Positions 8,393 through 17,916 of a stretch of 57,548 nucleotides of DNA are shown piece after piece (positions within the stretch are counted from its first letter, which is position 1; each line of letters begins with the position of its first letter). The notes below the pieces were generated by a model. The model worked only from the letters and a program-made list of their open reading frames with translations. It was not told the DNA's origin and did no database searches. This DNA is from CAZUZS01 sp964624795 (GTDB taxonomy: Bacteria > Calditrichota > Calditrichia > RBG-13-44-9). The translations under genes and the position numbers were made by a program. The DNA lies in contig CAZUZS010000027.1 in assembly GCA_964624795.1 (NCBI GenBank), positions 1 through 57,548 of the forward strand, read 5' to 3'.

Positions 8393-8557
8393 ATCAGCCT
8401 CCTTCAGTTAAGATTGAGAAACACATCACAAATGTTATTACATTATTGTGCAAAATACAAACAATATCTTTGCAGCAGACCGGCTGAAGGACATCCAAAT
8501 TCAGAACATCCTTTCAAACCACGGTATTGAGGTGAGCATTATCCCAAATAGCTACAC

Positions 8558-9739
8558 TTATTGCATGAGCATTTGGTGTTTTTGAAGAATGCTATCCGTC
8601 AGATTTTCAATCGCCTGAAAATCCTCGGATGAGGGAAGCCCTTTGACGAGAAGCGGCGGCAGAAATTCCACTTTCAGCGACGAGAGCAGAGCGGTTATCT
8701 GGTCCACCACCTTGTTGCCCCAACCGTAGGAGCCAATGATGGAAACAAATTTCGCCTTGGGCTTTAGTGAGTTAATGAGAAAAGCAATTGATACGATATT
8801 TGGATGCGGTCCCATCAAAACCGCTGGTGAAGCAAAAATAATGGTGGCTGCATCCACAAGTGACATGGCAATTTCGCCGACATCGGCAGTGACAAGATTA
8901 AACAGTTCCACAGATATGTTACGTTTCATCAGCGCATTCGCCAGATTGCCGACCATTTTCCTGGTGCTTCCATGCATGGAGACATGAAGTATAACGACTT
9001 TATTTTCAACTTCATCCGAGACCCATTTTTTGTAAGCATCGAGTATCTCTTGCGGCGCATTGTGAGCCGGTCCGTGACTGGGCGCCGCAATTTCTATTTC
9101 AAGCTCATCCAGGAATTGAAGGTGTTTCCTGATACTGCGGGCAAAAGGCATCATAATCTCAGCGTAATAGCGCTTGGCCTCTGCCAGGACAAGAGATTGA
9201 CCCGGACCAAAAAGCTCGCTGGTTGCCAGATGGGAACCCAGAAAATCGCAGGTAAACAAAACCTTATCTTCCCTGCAATAGGTGAACATGGTTTCCGGCC
9301 AATGAACCCATGGGGCAAATAAAAATTGTAGGTTTTTATCTCCCAGGGAAAGCGAATCCCTGTCACTGACCACATCAATCTTCCCTTCCGGGAGGTGCAG
9401 CAATTCGATGAGAAAATCGCGGCATTTGCTGTTTGCTACGACCCGCGCATCCGGAAACATTTCAAGAATGGCAGGAATGGAACCGGAATGATCCTGTTCG
9501 GCATGGTTGGAGACCACGTAGTCGATTCGCTCCACTCCCAATTCATGCAAATTTTGCCGAAGTTCATCAAATTTTGCAGGTTCCACGGTGTCGATCAACG
9601 CTATTTTTTCACTCCCCCTCACGAGGTAGGAATTGTAACTCGTGCCGTGCGGAAGCGGAACAAGTGCATCGAACAAGGTCCGATCCCAATCAATCGCTCC
9701 AACCGCAAAGATGTTCTCCTTTACTTTTCGGACTGCCAT
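8558..9739 (-). CDS. Flavodiiron protein (A-type flavoprotein)
   Basis: This 393-residue enzyme reduces O2 to water and/or NO to N2O in the cytoplasm of anaerobes. The metallo-beta-lactamase-like part carries the diiron ligands: NHAEQDHSG gives His79, Glu81, Asp83 and His84, with further ligands in WVHWPETM, the Asp of FTCDFLGS and the His of APSHGP. A flavodoxin domain follows from about 250, with the FMN loop HVSMHGSTRKM and later GSYGWG. No rubredoxin extension is present, so it is the simple class. The ATG at 9739 is chosen over a GTG four codons upstream because GGAAGGTG then sits at proper distance. It stands alone, downstream of the HMA gene on the same strand. Confidence 0.95.
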   Translation of the reverse strand: MAVRKVKENIFAVGAIDWDRTLFDALVPLPHGTSYNSYLVRGSEKIALIDTVEPAKFDELRQNLHELGVERIDYVVSNHAEQDHSGSIPAILEMFPDARVVANSKCRDFLIELLHLPEGKIDVVSDRDSLSLGDKNLQFLFAPWVHWPETMFTYCREDKVLFTCDFLGSHLATSELFGPGQSLVLAEAKRYYAEIMMPFARSIRKHLQFLDELEIEIAAPSHGPAHNAPQEILDAYKKWVSDEVENKVVILHVSMHGSTRKMVGNLANALMKRNISVELFNLVTADVGEIAMSLVDAATIIFASPAVLMGPHPNIVSIAFLINSLKPKAKFVSIIGSYGWGNKVVDQITALLSSLKVEFLPPLLVKGLPSSEDFQAIENLTDSILQKHQMLMQ

Positions 9740-9872
9740 CTTATTTGTCACCTTCCATTTATTTAGTTTGGGATTTGGGTTCTAAACTCAAGAGATTTTA
9801 GACCTCATGAAAAAGGGAGACATTTCACAAAATCAGGAGTAAAGAAACATTGACTGATGAAAACAAAGACAA

Positions 9873-10091
9873 CTAATTTGGTTGGATATTTAGTATTTTT
9901 TCAACGGTATAGCCTGAATTCTTTATGGCGGCGATAACGGTTTGCACATCCGAATGGCCAGTGACTTCTACAGTTTTTTTATTAAGGTCGATATCCACAT
10001 CTTCCACCTTTTCTACACCGCGAACAGCGGAATTTATCGTCATCTTGCAATGATCGCAGGTCATATCCGGCACTTTTACGATCAGCTTCAT
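9873..10091 (-). CDS. Heavy-metal-associated (CopZ-like) protein
   Basis: This 72-residue protein consists of one HMA domain with the metal-binding loop MTCDHC (Cys12 and Cys15), a beta-alpha-beta-beta-alpha-beta pattern, and the GY near the end typical of copper chaperones and MerP-like carriers. It most likely binds Cu(I) or another soft metal in the cytoplasm. No P-type ATPase is adjacent, so the delivery partner is elsewhere. GAGGAGAG precedes the ATG. Confidence 0.9.
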   Translation of the reverse strand: MKLIVKVPDMTCDHCKMTINSAVRGVEKVEDVDIDLNKKTVEVTGHSDVQTVIAAIKNSGYTVEKILNIQPN

Positions 10092-10256
10092 TTTATACTC
10101 TCCTCACAATAATATTTCAATTAAGATACTTTCTCCCGACCTAAAAGTTCTCTGTATTTTAAAATTTCAATATAATCGCGCTGCGAACGAGAAGCAAAAG
10201 CACAACGGGTAGAATGGCCTCCCAGGGTAGGGACTGAATTTCTCCACAATCAGCTC

Positions 10257-11333
10257 TCAATTGTAGTCTTTCGCCTCCTCCTCCCCGCTGAGAACCCGTA
10301 AAGCTCCAAGCGCCAAGGCTCTCATCTCCTCTTCACCGGGTATCACGAACAGCGGAGCAATCCATCCAACCCGATCCCGTATCCACTCTACAATCATCTC
10401 TGAAAAAGCCAGCCCGCCGCTGACGCAAATCGCATCCACTTCGCCATTCAAAACCGCCGCGCAGCTTCCGATTTCTTTCGCGACCTGGTAGGCAATTCCC
10501 TCGTAAATCAAGCGGTATTCCCCATTACCGTTGCGTACATTTTCTTCCACTTGATGCATATCGTGCGTACCAAGGTAGGCTACCACGCCCCCATGCCCCT
10601 TGATTAGTTTTTTCATTTCGCCATAAGTATATTCGCCTGAGAAACAGGCTTTCACCAGGTCGCCGATAGGGACGCCGCCGGAACGCTCGGGAGAATATGG
10701 CCCGTCGCCGTCCAGCCCGTTGTTTACATCGATTACCCGGCCATGGTGATGGGCGCCAACCGTTATTCCCCCGCCAAGATGCGCGACCACCAGATTAACT
10801 TCCTGGTATTTTTTCCCCAGCCGTTTTGCTACTTCCCGCGCCACGGCTTTCTGGTTCAGGGCATGGAAAATACTTCTTCGGCGAATCAGTGGCATCCCGG
10901 AAAGCCGTGCCAGATCGTGCAGCTCATCCACCACCACAGGATCAACAATAAACGCTTCACACCCGATATTTTTTGCGATAGCATAGGCAATCAGGCCGCC
11001 GCAATTACTGGGATGATCGCCCTGCACACCGCGTCGCAGATCGGCTACCATCTCCTGGTTAACCCGGTAGGTTCCGCCTTCGATCGGCTTCAGCAGACCG
11101 CCCCGCCCGACGATTGCCTTTATCTGTGTCGCATCGACTTCTTCATCATGCAGCAGCTTGATAATAATTTCCATTCGGTAGAGATCCTGGTCGGAAGCGC
11201 GGTTGAAGCGGGCCAACTCTTCCACCTTATGCCGGATATTCTCACTGAAAAGCTCCCTCTCACCTTCAAAGAGCGAAATTTTGGTAGAGGTTGAACCGGG
11301 ATTGATTACCAGAATCTGTGGATCAGACGTCAT
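10257..11333 (-). CDS. buk: Butyrate kinase
   Basis: This 358-residue ASKHA-family kinase converts butyryl (or branched-chain acyl) phosphate plus ADP to the acid and ATP. Visible signatures are the N-terminal phosphate loop VINPGSTSTKIS, the segment GRGGLLKPIEGGTY, HALNQKAVAR, and VVAHLGGGITVGAHHHGRV. The coding frame also has a GTG 18 bases upstream that overlaps the ptb stop. However, a near-perfect GGAGGTG lies just before the ATG at 11333, and that start gives the standard length. It is co-transcribed with phosphotransbutyrylase, so the pair makes ATP from acyl-CoA by substrate-level phosphorylation. Confidence 0.95.
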   Translation of the reverse strand: MTSDPQILVINPGSTSTKISLFEGERELFSENIRHKVEELARFNRASDQDLYRMEIIIKLLHDEEVDATQIKAIVGRGGLLKPIEGGTYRVNQEMVADLRRGVQGDHPSNCGGLIAYAIAKNIGCEAFIVDPVVVDELHDLARLSGMPLIRRRSIFHALNQKAVAREVAKRLGKKYQEVNLVVAHLGGGITVGAHHHGRVIDVNNGLDGDGPYSPERSGGVPIGDLVKACFSGEYTYGEMKKLIKGHGGVVAYLGTHDMHQVEENVRNGNGEYRLIYEGIAYQVAKEIGSCAAVLNGEVDAICVSGGLAFSEMIVEWIRDRVGWIAPLFVIPGEEEMRALALGALRVLSGEEEAKDYN

Positions 11334-11347
11334 TACACCTCCTTCAT

Positions 11348-12247
11348 TCACGATATCCGGGCCGCGGTTGCGATAGATAAAAACTTGGTTTCGTCGGAAT
11401 CAGATCGCGAAGTAAGTACAATAGGAACTTTTGCTCCCACTATAATCCCGGCGGTTTTGGCACCCGCCAGGTAGCTCATTACTTTGTAGAATATGTTGCC
11501 CGCTTCAATATTGGGAACAATAGCAATGTCCGCATCGCCCCCCACCTCGCTCGCGATTCCCTTAATTTCGCAGGAGTGCTTCGAGAAGGCGTTATCGACC
11601 GCCAGTGGGCCATCGATTATGGCTCCCTTTATCTGACGACGATCCGACATTTTTGCAATAACAGCCGCATCGGTTGTGGCCGGCATTTTTCCGGGATTAA
11701 CCTTTTCTACTGCAGTTATCATGGCGACTTTCGGATTTTCCAGCCCAAGCCGGTGCGCAACATCTATCGCGTTGCGGGTGATGCCTATTTTTTCTTCGAG
11801 AGTGGGATTAATATTCAATGCTGCGTCGGACATCAGGATCAGTTTGTGGTAACTGGATATCTGGAATATTCCCAAATGGGAAAGCAGGCCGCTCTGGCGC
11901 AAGCCGTTTTCTTTTTCCAGGACAGCCTTCATGAGGGTAGCCGTAGAGCACAGGCCTTTCATCAGAATCTCCGCTGCGCCCTCCCGGACAAGTCCAATGG
12001 CCCGGTTTACAGCCTCGACTTCATCTTTCACATCAAGTATCTCGGATGCCGACAGGTCAAGCTGATTCTCCGCCACAATTTTCTCGATGAGCGGCCGGTC
12101 GCCAATTAAAATCGCACCTGCCAGATTAGATGCCTGCGCCTTTTCAAGCGCCTCCAGCACATCTGCATCCTGCGCAACAGCTACCGCAATAGTCCGTTTT
12201 TTCGCGGATTTTACATCTTTCACTAATTGATCAAAACTTCCCGTCAT
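11348..12247 (-). CDS. ptb: Phosphate butyryltransferase
   Basis: This 299-residue enzyme of the phosphate acetyl/butyryltransferase family exchanges CoA of acyl-CoA for phosphate. Family segments include AILIGDRPLIEKI, EILMKGLCSTATLMKAVL, the GLLSHLG and SDAALNINPTLEEK motifs, AAVIAKMSDR, and the C-terminal GAKVPIVLTSRSDS. The first gene of a ptb-buk operon, it is followed 14 bases later by the butyrate kinase start. Substrate could be butyryl-CoA or branched-chain acyl-CoA; the sequence alone does not decide. Confidence 0.95.
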   Translation of the reverse strand: MTGSFDQLVKDVKSAKKRTIAVAVAQDADVLEALEKAQASNLAGAILIGDRPLIEKIVAENQLDLSASEILDVKDEVEAVNRAIGLVREGAAEILMKGLCSTATLMKAVLEKENGLRQSGLLSHLGIFQISSYHKLILMSDAALNINPTLEEKIGITRNAIDVAHRLGLENPKVAMITAVEKVNPGKMPATTDAAVIAKMSDRRQIKGAIIDGPLAVDNAFSKHSCEIKGIASEVGGDADIAIVPNIEAGNIFYKVMSYLAGAKTAGIIVGAKVPIVLTSRSDSDETKFLSIATAARIS

Positions 12248-12533
12248 CCCTATTTTCCCTCATGTTTTCTCTTTAACCTTCCCATATACAGCAGAATTTA
12301 GAAATTGGTGATATTCTTATCAAGAAATTTATATATTCGGAAGGCGGCAGAAAAACCCAACCCTCTTATTTCAGAAGGAAACAAGATTTCGTGGCGCGAA
12401 ACTCGAATCGGAGTCGGATTTGTGTGGCGAAGTAGCCAGAAACACGATTGAGACGGTAATCTCAAGTCCGGAAACAAATTAAAAATTGCCGGATAGACTA
12501 TTTTCGCTTTCCTCACCGGACGCAAACCGGGAT

Positions 12534-12884
12534 TTACCCGATAATCCGCTTTATGGCTTCTTTTAGCTGAGAGAGGTCTGATGACTTGACAATATATTCC
12601 TCGGCAGCCCAACTCATGAAATTATCTTTGTAATGGGAATAGGCAGTGTTAATGATAACCGGAATACGGGGATCTTCGTTCAGCATTTCCCGCAGTGTTT
12701 CCAGGCCGCTCATGCCGGGCATCATTATATCAAGAATAACAAGATCGGGTCTTGTTTCCCTGGCTTTTAGCAGTGCTTCCTCCCCGTTGGATGCCAGAAT
12801 GACATCATAACCCATTTCAGAAAGTTCTTCGTTATAAAGAATTCGTTGCGATTCTTCGTCTTCTACGACGAGTATTGTATACAT
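12534..12884 (-). CDS. Single-domain response regulator (CheY-like)
   Basis: This 116-residue receiver domain has no output domain. The acidic pocket is VEDE (residues 7-10), the phospho-acceptor is Asp52 in LVILDIMMPG, the switch Thr lies in IINTAYS, and the conserved Lys is in YIVKSSD. It probably relays phosphate within a larger network or interacts directly with a target. It is transcribed alone, between malic enzyme and ptb-buk. GGAGAG precedes the ATG. Confidence 0.92.
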   Translation of the reverse strand: MYTILVVEDEESQRILYNEELSEMGYDVILASNGEEALLKARETRPDLVILDIMMPGMSGLETLREMLNEDPRIPVIINTAYSHYKDNFMSWAAEEYIVKSSDLSQLKEAIKRIIG

Positions 12885-13231
12885 TTTCTCTCCGCGTAAA
12901 ACTCACCTTTTAATTTATAAACTATTACTCCTAAAACCAAACATAACCTTCCTGGCACATTGCCAGCATCGAAAATAGCCGGCATTAACTGATTGTTAAA
13001 AACACTACACCATTAAAACGTTCCTTTGGAATGCGTTTTCCCGGTGGAAGAAGCCTGGTTCACCGTTATGGTTCATAAATATGAGGATCGAGAAGCGTGT
13101 CTGTCGAGGTCCGAAATTCGTGGCTAGTGAATATAGATACAGTATTTAGTGAGGTAATTAAATGGGGGAGTGAAACCGCTGCAAAAAGAAGGGGGAGACA
13201 GGTGGTTTTCCGGTCTCCCCAATACCTGCGC
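12885..13231. other. Intergenic region holding the malic enzyme terminator
   Basis: There is no gene here. The right end contains the hairpin listed separately; the left part presumably holds the promoter of the CheY-like gene, but no box could be assigned. Confidence 0.5.
13181..13220 (-). terminator. Rho-independent terminator after malic enzyme
   Basis: Positions 13192-13199 (GGGGAGAC) and 13213-13220 (GTCTCCCC) pair perfectly. On the minus strand the stem is followed by CCTTCTTTTT. It starts 11 bases beyond the malic enzyme stop. Confidence 0.85.
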
Positions 13232-14593
13232 TTATTTGAGATCAATTCCGATTGGCGGAGCGATATATCCCTTCTCCATCATTAATTGCGTCTCTTCGCG
13301 CGCCTTTTTAATTGTGCTTTCGGCGATCTGATACAGTTCATGGTGACTCATCTTGATTCTTGCCACTCCCTGTTCGATAGCCATCATTCCGACTGCGGCC
13401 GCTTCCCGCGGGAACACTTCCCAATCTTCCATAGTGGGTATCAGGAAGTCCTCATGCAGATCTTTATCCGCCGCGGTTTTGGCCAATTCCTTAGCGGCGG
13501 CGATGCACATCTCGTCGGTAATGGTGCGTGCCATAACATCCAATGTGCCGCGGAAAATCCCCGGGAAACCAAGAGAATTATTAACCTGATTTGGGAAATC
13601 CGAACGGCCGGTGGCCACAATCCTGGCGCCTGCTTCCTTTGCTTCCCACGGCCAGATTTCGGGTGTCGGATTCGCGCAAACAAATACCACCGCGTCTTTC
13701 GCCATGCCCGAAATCCACTCCTTTTCAATTGTGCCCGGCCCAGGTTTTGAAAGAGAGATCAGAACATCCGCGCCCTTCATCGCCTCCGGGATGTAACCCT
13801 TCACCTGTTTTTCATTGCTGATCTGGCACATGTGCCATTTTTCTTTGTAATTGCTGTTTTTAATATCATCGCGATCGCGGTGGAGCGTACCTTTGCTGTC
13901 CACCATAATGATATTTTTGGGATCGATCCCGGCTTTGATAATTACGCGGGAAATTGCAATATTTGAAGCACCTGCACCGACCATCGCCACCTTGACCTTG
14001 TCAATTTTCTTGTCCACCAGCAGGAGAGCATTTATTAAACCGGCGGCGGTGACCGCGGCTGTTCCCTGCTGATCGTCATGCCAAATGGGAATTCTGGCCT
14101 TTTCGCGCAGCGTATCGAGAATTGTAAAGCATTTGGGCTGCGAAATGTCTTCCAGGTTTACGCCGCCGAGTGCGGGTTGCATGAGCAGAACAGTTTTGAT
14201 AATTTCGTCAGGATCTTTGGTATCCAGCATAATCGGAAAAGCATCCACACCACCCAGGTATTTGAATAACAACGCTTTTCCTTCCATTACCGGAAGTCCT
14301 GCCTCCGGGCCGATGTCACCAAGTCCCAGCACCCTGGTTCCATCGGAAATAACGGCAACGGTATTCCACTTGTTGGTGTGCTGAAAAACCATGTCCGGGT
14401 TGGCCTGGATATCCTTACAAGGGGCGGCAACGCCGGGGGTGTACCAAACGCCGAAACTTTCCATTCCCCAAATGTGGGCTTTGGGAATGACCTCAATTTT
14501 GCCGCGATAGAACGGGTGCAAGCGCATAGCGTCTTCTGCTGGCTTATTTGCTTTTGCCAGCATCTCTTCTTTGCTCAATTTCTGCTCTTCCAT
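13232..14593 (-). CDS. NAD(P)-dependent malic enzyme (short bacterial type)
   Basis: This 453-residue enzyme decarboxylates malate to pyruvate, yielding NAD(P)H. The malic N-domain holds SFGVWYTPGVAAPCKDI, the active-site region VISDGTRVLGLGDIGPEAG with the catalytic Lys of VMEGKALLF, and the metal-binding IWHDDQQGT. The NAD-binding domain contains MVGAGASNIAISR and VCANPTPEIWP. There is no phosphotransacetylase domain at the C-terminus. AGGAGG-like sequence precedes the ATG and a terminator follows, so it seems to be a single-gene unit, or the end of one with the histidine kinase 68 bases upstream. Cofactor preference is not clear from the sequence. Confidence 0.94.
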   Translation of the reverse strand: MEEQKLSKEEMLAKANKPAEDAMRLHPFYRGKIEVIPKAHIWGMESFGVWYTPGVAAPCKDIQANPDMVFQHTNKWNTVAVISDGTRVLGLGDIGPEAGLPVMEGKALLFKYLGGVDAFPIMLDTKDPDEIIKTVLLMQPALGGVNLEDISQPKCFTILDTLREKARIPIWHDDQQGTAAVTAAGLINALLLVDKKIDKVKVAMVGAGASNIAISRVIIKAGIDPKNIIMVDSKGTLHRDRDDIKNSNYKEKWHMCQISNEKQVKGYIPEAMKGADVLISLSKPGPGTIEKEWISGMAKDAVVFVCANPTPEIWPWEAKEAGARIVATGRSDFPNQVNNSLGFPGIFRGTLDVMARTITDEMCIAAAKELAKTAADKDLHEDFLIPTMEDWEVFPREAAAVGMMAIEQGVARIKMSHHELYQIAESTIKKAREETQLMMEKGYIAPPIGIDLK

Positions 14594-14661
14594 TTTTCCT
14601 CCAAAAGATTAAATAAAGGTTAAAGATTATGAGGTTAACTTTTCCTGTAAAACAAAAAATC

Positions 14662-16872
14662 TTAAGTTGGTTGCTTATCCTTCTCGGCGGCTTCTGTCTC
14701 AAAACAGCGGGGAAGAAAAATCTTGGTGGTTGTTCCCTCTCCGGGAATGCTGTTGACTTCCATTTTTCCGTCGTGGTCATTAATAATCTGACGAACAATT
14801 GCCAGTCCCAGACCGGTGCCCTCGGTCTTAGTGGTGAAGAACGGTTCGTAGATGCGCTCCAGAACATCTCCCGAAATTCCTTCGCCGGTGTCCCGCACAA
14901 CAATTTGAATATAATCATTATCGCAGATCGTCTCGAGAGTAATTTCCTGCCGGCTGTGCATCGCCTCCAGCGAATTTTTCACCAGATTCAAAAAAACCTG
15001 GAAAAGCAGTTTCTCGTCTCCCCATACCAGGCTTTGCCGGCAATTGAATTGCAGGTCAATTTTAACCTGCCGGTTTTGAAAGATGTCTTCCATCATTTGC
15101 AAAACCTGCTGCAACACCTGGTGGATATCAACTTTGGAGCGCTTCGGCGTTTTGGGATTAGCAATGACGAGGATATTATTCAGGATGGACTCAAGGTTAC
15201 TCACCTGTGAACTGACAATCGATGTATAATTCTTCAACTCAGAGTTTTCAGGCAGTTTTTTCTCCATCAAACGGGCAAATCCGCCAATGGAAACCAGGGG
15301 GTTGCGGATTTCATGCGCTACTTTCGCAGACATTTCCCCGATTGTCGCCAACCGCTCGGCCTTTACCAGGCGATTCGCATTCTCCTCCAATTTCCGGTAG
15401 GCCTCCTGCAATTCCTGAATACGGTCCTCCAGATTCTTGTAAAGCCGGGCATTTTCAATGGCCATGCTGGCCTGGTTTGCAAACAGCTTCAGGCTTTCGA
15501 TTTCCTCTTCGGTAATATCTTTTTTGGTGATCTGATTATCTGCAACGATAACGCCCATCGATTCCTGCTTTGTCACCAGCGGCACGACCACAAAGGTATC
15601 GGTTCCCAAAATTTCAAAGAGATTCGAGTCCTTTACATCAAAGTTGTATCTCACTGTATCGGATATCTTCCCGTGCCGTACATAATAGACCCGCCTGTTT
15701 TCCAAGGTCATTATCAAGACATTTTCTTTATTTTCTACCGGTATGGAAACACGCTGTACGATTTCGTTGATCTGGTGATCGCTCCCCTGGAGGTTAATCT
15801 CAAATTGCTTCACAATTTCCTTTAACGACCGGAAATGATCCTGTAACGCGCTCCAGATTCGGTGAGCTTCAGCTTCGTTGGCAGGGCCAATGGCAAGATG
15901 TCCGTAAAGATTTTGCTCCTTCTCATCCATCAGGAACAGAAATGCGCGGTTGAAACGCAATCCTTCTCCTGCGGTGATGGCAATCAGGATCATCCGCAGA
16001 ATGTCGTCCAGCCGGTAGGTAGTATAGAGAATTTCGTTCAGCTCGTTCAATTTGGACAGTTCCAGAATGGTGCGCCGCAATTCAAATTCCAATTCTTTGC
16101 GGGAGGTTATATCCTTAATCATCACCGAACTGCCAATCGGTTCATTCTTTTCATTTCGGATTACAGTGCGGGTCAAATCGACATAAATAATGCGACCATA
16201 TTTATCCAGGCGCTGCGTTTCGTACTTGCGGATGAAGCCTTTTTTATCCAGAACCTGTTTAATATAATACAGCTCCCCCAATTCGATCAATTCTTTGGGA
16301 ATCAGGAGAATGGTCGATTTGCCGGTAATTTCTTCCGTAGTGTATCCGAAAATGTCTTCAGCTCCCTTATTCCAGCTCAGGATGCGATCGTCATTGTCCA
16401 GAAAAAAAATAGCATCGGCGGAAGTATCGATAATGGAGGTAAAAAGTTTCTCTTTTTCGCGCAGAGATTGTTGCGATTCTTCGCTGGAAGTAACATCCAT
16501 CCCAATTTTCAAAATTCCCGCAACCTGCTCATTTTCATCCCGAATGGAAAGCGAAATAATTTCCAGATAGACATCTTTATCCGAGCCGGGAAGCCGCCTT
16601 TTCACGGTGTCGCGCTGAGTCCGGCTCGACTCAACCTGTTCGAAGGTCGGACAATCCTCGCAAGGATTTTCAAATCCCCAGAGAACCTTGAAGCAAGGCC
16701 AATCCGGATGCTCCTTGACTGCGGGAAAATGTTCTTCGATATAGCGGTTGAACCAGACTAATTGCATATCCCGGTTGATTACATAGACATACACGGGATA
16801 ATCTTCGATAAGGGTATTCAAGCCGTCAAGGATTTGAATGAGTCTATTTATAATTACGGATTGTGTTTTCAT
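14662..16872 (-). CDS. PAS-PAS-GAF sensor histidine kinase
   Basis: The protein has 736 residues and no membrane segment, so it is a cytoplasmic sensor. Domains in order: a Cys-containing PAS (about 20-127, with Cys60, Cys71 and Cys74 in FENPCEDCP), a second PAS (140-257, FLDNDDRILSWNKGAEDIFGY), a GAF domain (about 275-475), a coiled linker, HisKA with phospho-acceptor His520 (KVAHEIRNPL), and HATPase_c (about 610-725, NLVKNSLEAM, DTGEGIS, GTGLGLAI). The three Cys could bind a metal or sense redox state. No response regulator is directly next to it; the CheY-like protein at 12534 is the nearest on the same strand. Confidence 0.93.
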   Translation of the reverse strand: MKTQSVIINRLIQILDGLNTLIEDYPVYVYVINRDMQLVWFNRYIEEHFPAVKEHPDWPCFKVLWGFENPCEDCPTFEQVESSRTQRDTVKRRLPGSDKDVYLEIISLSIRDENEQVAGILKIGMDVTSSEESQQSLREKEKLFTSIIDTSADAIFFLDNDDRILSWNKGAEDIFGYTTEEITGKSTILLIPKELIELGELYYIKQVLDKKGFIRKYETQRLDKYGRIIYVDLTRTVIRNEKNEPIGSSVMIKDITSRKELEFELRRTILELSKLNELNEILYTTYRLDDILRMILIAITAGEGLRFNRAFLFLMDEKEQNLYGHLAIGPANEAEAHRIWSALQDHFRSLKEIVKQFEINLQGSDHQINEIVQRVSIPVENKENVLIMTLENRRVYYVRHGKISDTVRYNFDVKDSNLFEILGTDTFVVVPLVTKQESMGVIVADNQITKKDITEEEIESLKLFANQASMAIENARLYKNLEDRIQELQEAYRKLEENANRLVKAERLATIGEMSAKVAHEIRNPLVSIGGFARLMEKKLPENSELKNYTSIVSSQVSNLESILNNILVIANPKTPKRSKVDIHQVLQQVLQMMEDIFQNRQVKIDLQFNCRQSLVWGDEKLLFQVFLNLVKNSLEAMHSRQEITLETICDNDYIQIVVRDTGEGISGDVLERIYEPFFTTKTEGTGLGLAIVRQIINDHDGKMEVNSIPGEGTTTKIFLPRCFETEAAEKDKQPT

Positions 16873-17055
16873 TATTCTTGTTAATTATATCGCATAAGAT
16901 AATACAAAAGGGCATCCTTAAAATCAATAAAATTTAATTATATTCAAACCATTTTGCTCAATATTTGTTCTTTCTGATAGAGTCGGCAGAGCATCTCCGG
17001 GCGGCTTTCAAACTCGGGATCAGGCTAACACAATATTGCTTGAATTTTAAAATAT

Positions 17056-17090
17056 GGAAAATGGCCGGATCTGTCGGTCCGGCCATTAGA
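17056..17090 (-). terminator. Rho-independent terminator of the nfeD-slipin operon
   Basis: 17060-17069 and 17078-17087 (AATGGCCGGA / TCCGGCCATT) form a perfect 10-base-pair stem with an 8-base loop. On the minus strand it is followed by TTCCATATTTT. It lies about 65 bases beyond the slipin stop. Confidence 0.85.
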
Positions 17091-17152
17091 ATTCGGATTC
17101 CAGTTGTTTATCACTTTAACTGGAATTTGGAATGCGTCCGAAACGCTGTCGG

Positions 17153-17902
17153 CTATTTGTCGTCTTTCTTGCTCAGAAAGGGTTTGAACAGGTCGATGGG
17201 AACCGGGAAAATGGTCGTCGAATTGTTTTCGGAAGCGACTTCGGTCAGGGTTTGCAGAAATCTTAGCTGCAAGGCAACCGGAAATTTTTCAATTATTTCC
17301 GCCGCCATTTGCAGCTTGGTCGCCGCCTGGTACTCTCCTTCCGCGCTGATAATCTTGGACCGGCGTTCCCGCTCCGCCTCTGCCTGGCGAGCCATCGCGC
17401 GTTTCATCTCAATTGGCAAATCGATATGCTTTATCTCCACCAGCGAAACCTTGATCCCCCATGGATCGGAGTGCATATCAATAATTTTCTGGAGATCCTT
17501 GTTGATCTTGTCGCGCTGGGCCAACAGTTCGTCCAATTCCACCTGTCCCACGATGCTGCGAAGGGTGGTTTGCGAAAGCTGGGAGGTGGCAAACAGAAAA
17601 TTTTCGACCTCCACGATAGACTTTTCGGGATTCAACACCCGGAAGTAGATTACAGCGTTCACCTGCACACTAACGTTGTCCCGGGTAATGACATCCTGCG
17701 GCGGCACATCCATTACTACCGTCCGCAGGCTCACCTTCACCATACGGTCGATAATAGGAATAAGGATAATCAGGCCGGGGCCTTTGCTGTCAATTAGTCG
17801 ACCGAGCCGGAAAATGACACCGCGCTCATATTCCCGCAAGACACGAATGGCGCTGGCTAACAAGATGATTATTAGTATAACGATTGTTGCAAAATAAGGC
17901 AT
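17153..17902 (-). CDS. Slipin / stomatin-like SPFH membrane protein
   Basis: This 249-residue protein has an N-terminal membrane helix (3-20) and then a complete SPFH/prohibitin domain: YERGVIFRLGRL, KGPGLIILIPIID, MDVPPQDVITRDNV and AVIYFRV. A helical C-terminus (from about 170) carries the MARQAEAERERRSKIISAEGE segment. It corresponds to bacterial slipin YbbK/PH1511, which pairs with the NfeD-type membrane serine protease. That partner is encoded immediately upstream, 14 bases away. The pair probably forms a membrane microdomain protease complex. Confidence 0.94.
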   Translation of the reverse strand: MPYFATIVILIIILLASAIRVLREYERGVIFRLGRLIDSKGPGLIILIPIIDRMVKVSLRTVVMDVPPQDVITRDNVSVQVNAVIYFRVLNPEKSIVEVENFLFATSQLSQTTLRSIVGQVELDELLAQRDKINKDLQKIIDMHSDPWGIKVSLVEIKHIDLPIEMKRAMARQAEAERERRSKIISAEGEYQAATKLQMAAEIIEKFPVALQLRFLQTLTEVASENNSTTIFPVPIDLFKPFLSKKDDK

Positions 17903-17916
17903 TTTCTCCTCCGTAT

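Noticed and set aside
12298..12612. Minus-strand frame of 104 codons overlapping the CheY-like gene
   Set aside because: It overlaps a conserved receiver gene on the same strand in another frame and has low-quality composition.
15862..16761. Plus-strand frame of 299 codons opposite the PAS histidine kinase
   Set aside because: The minus-strand frame encodes a complete multi-domain kinase; the plus frame is Phe/Gln-rich shadow sequence.
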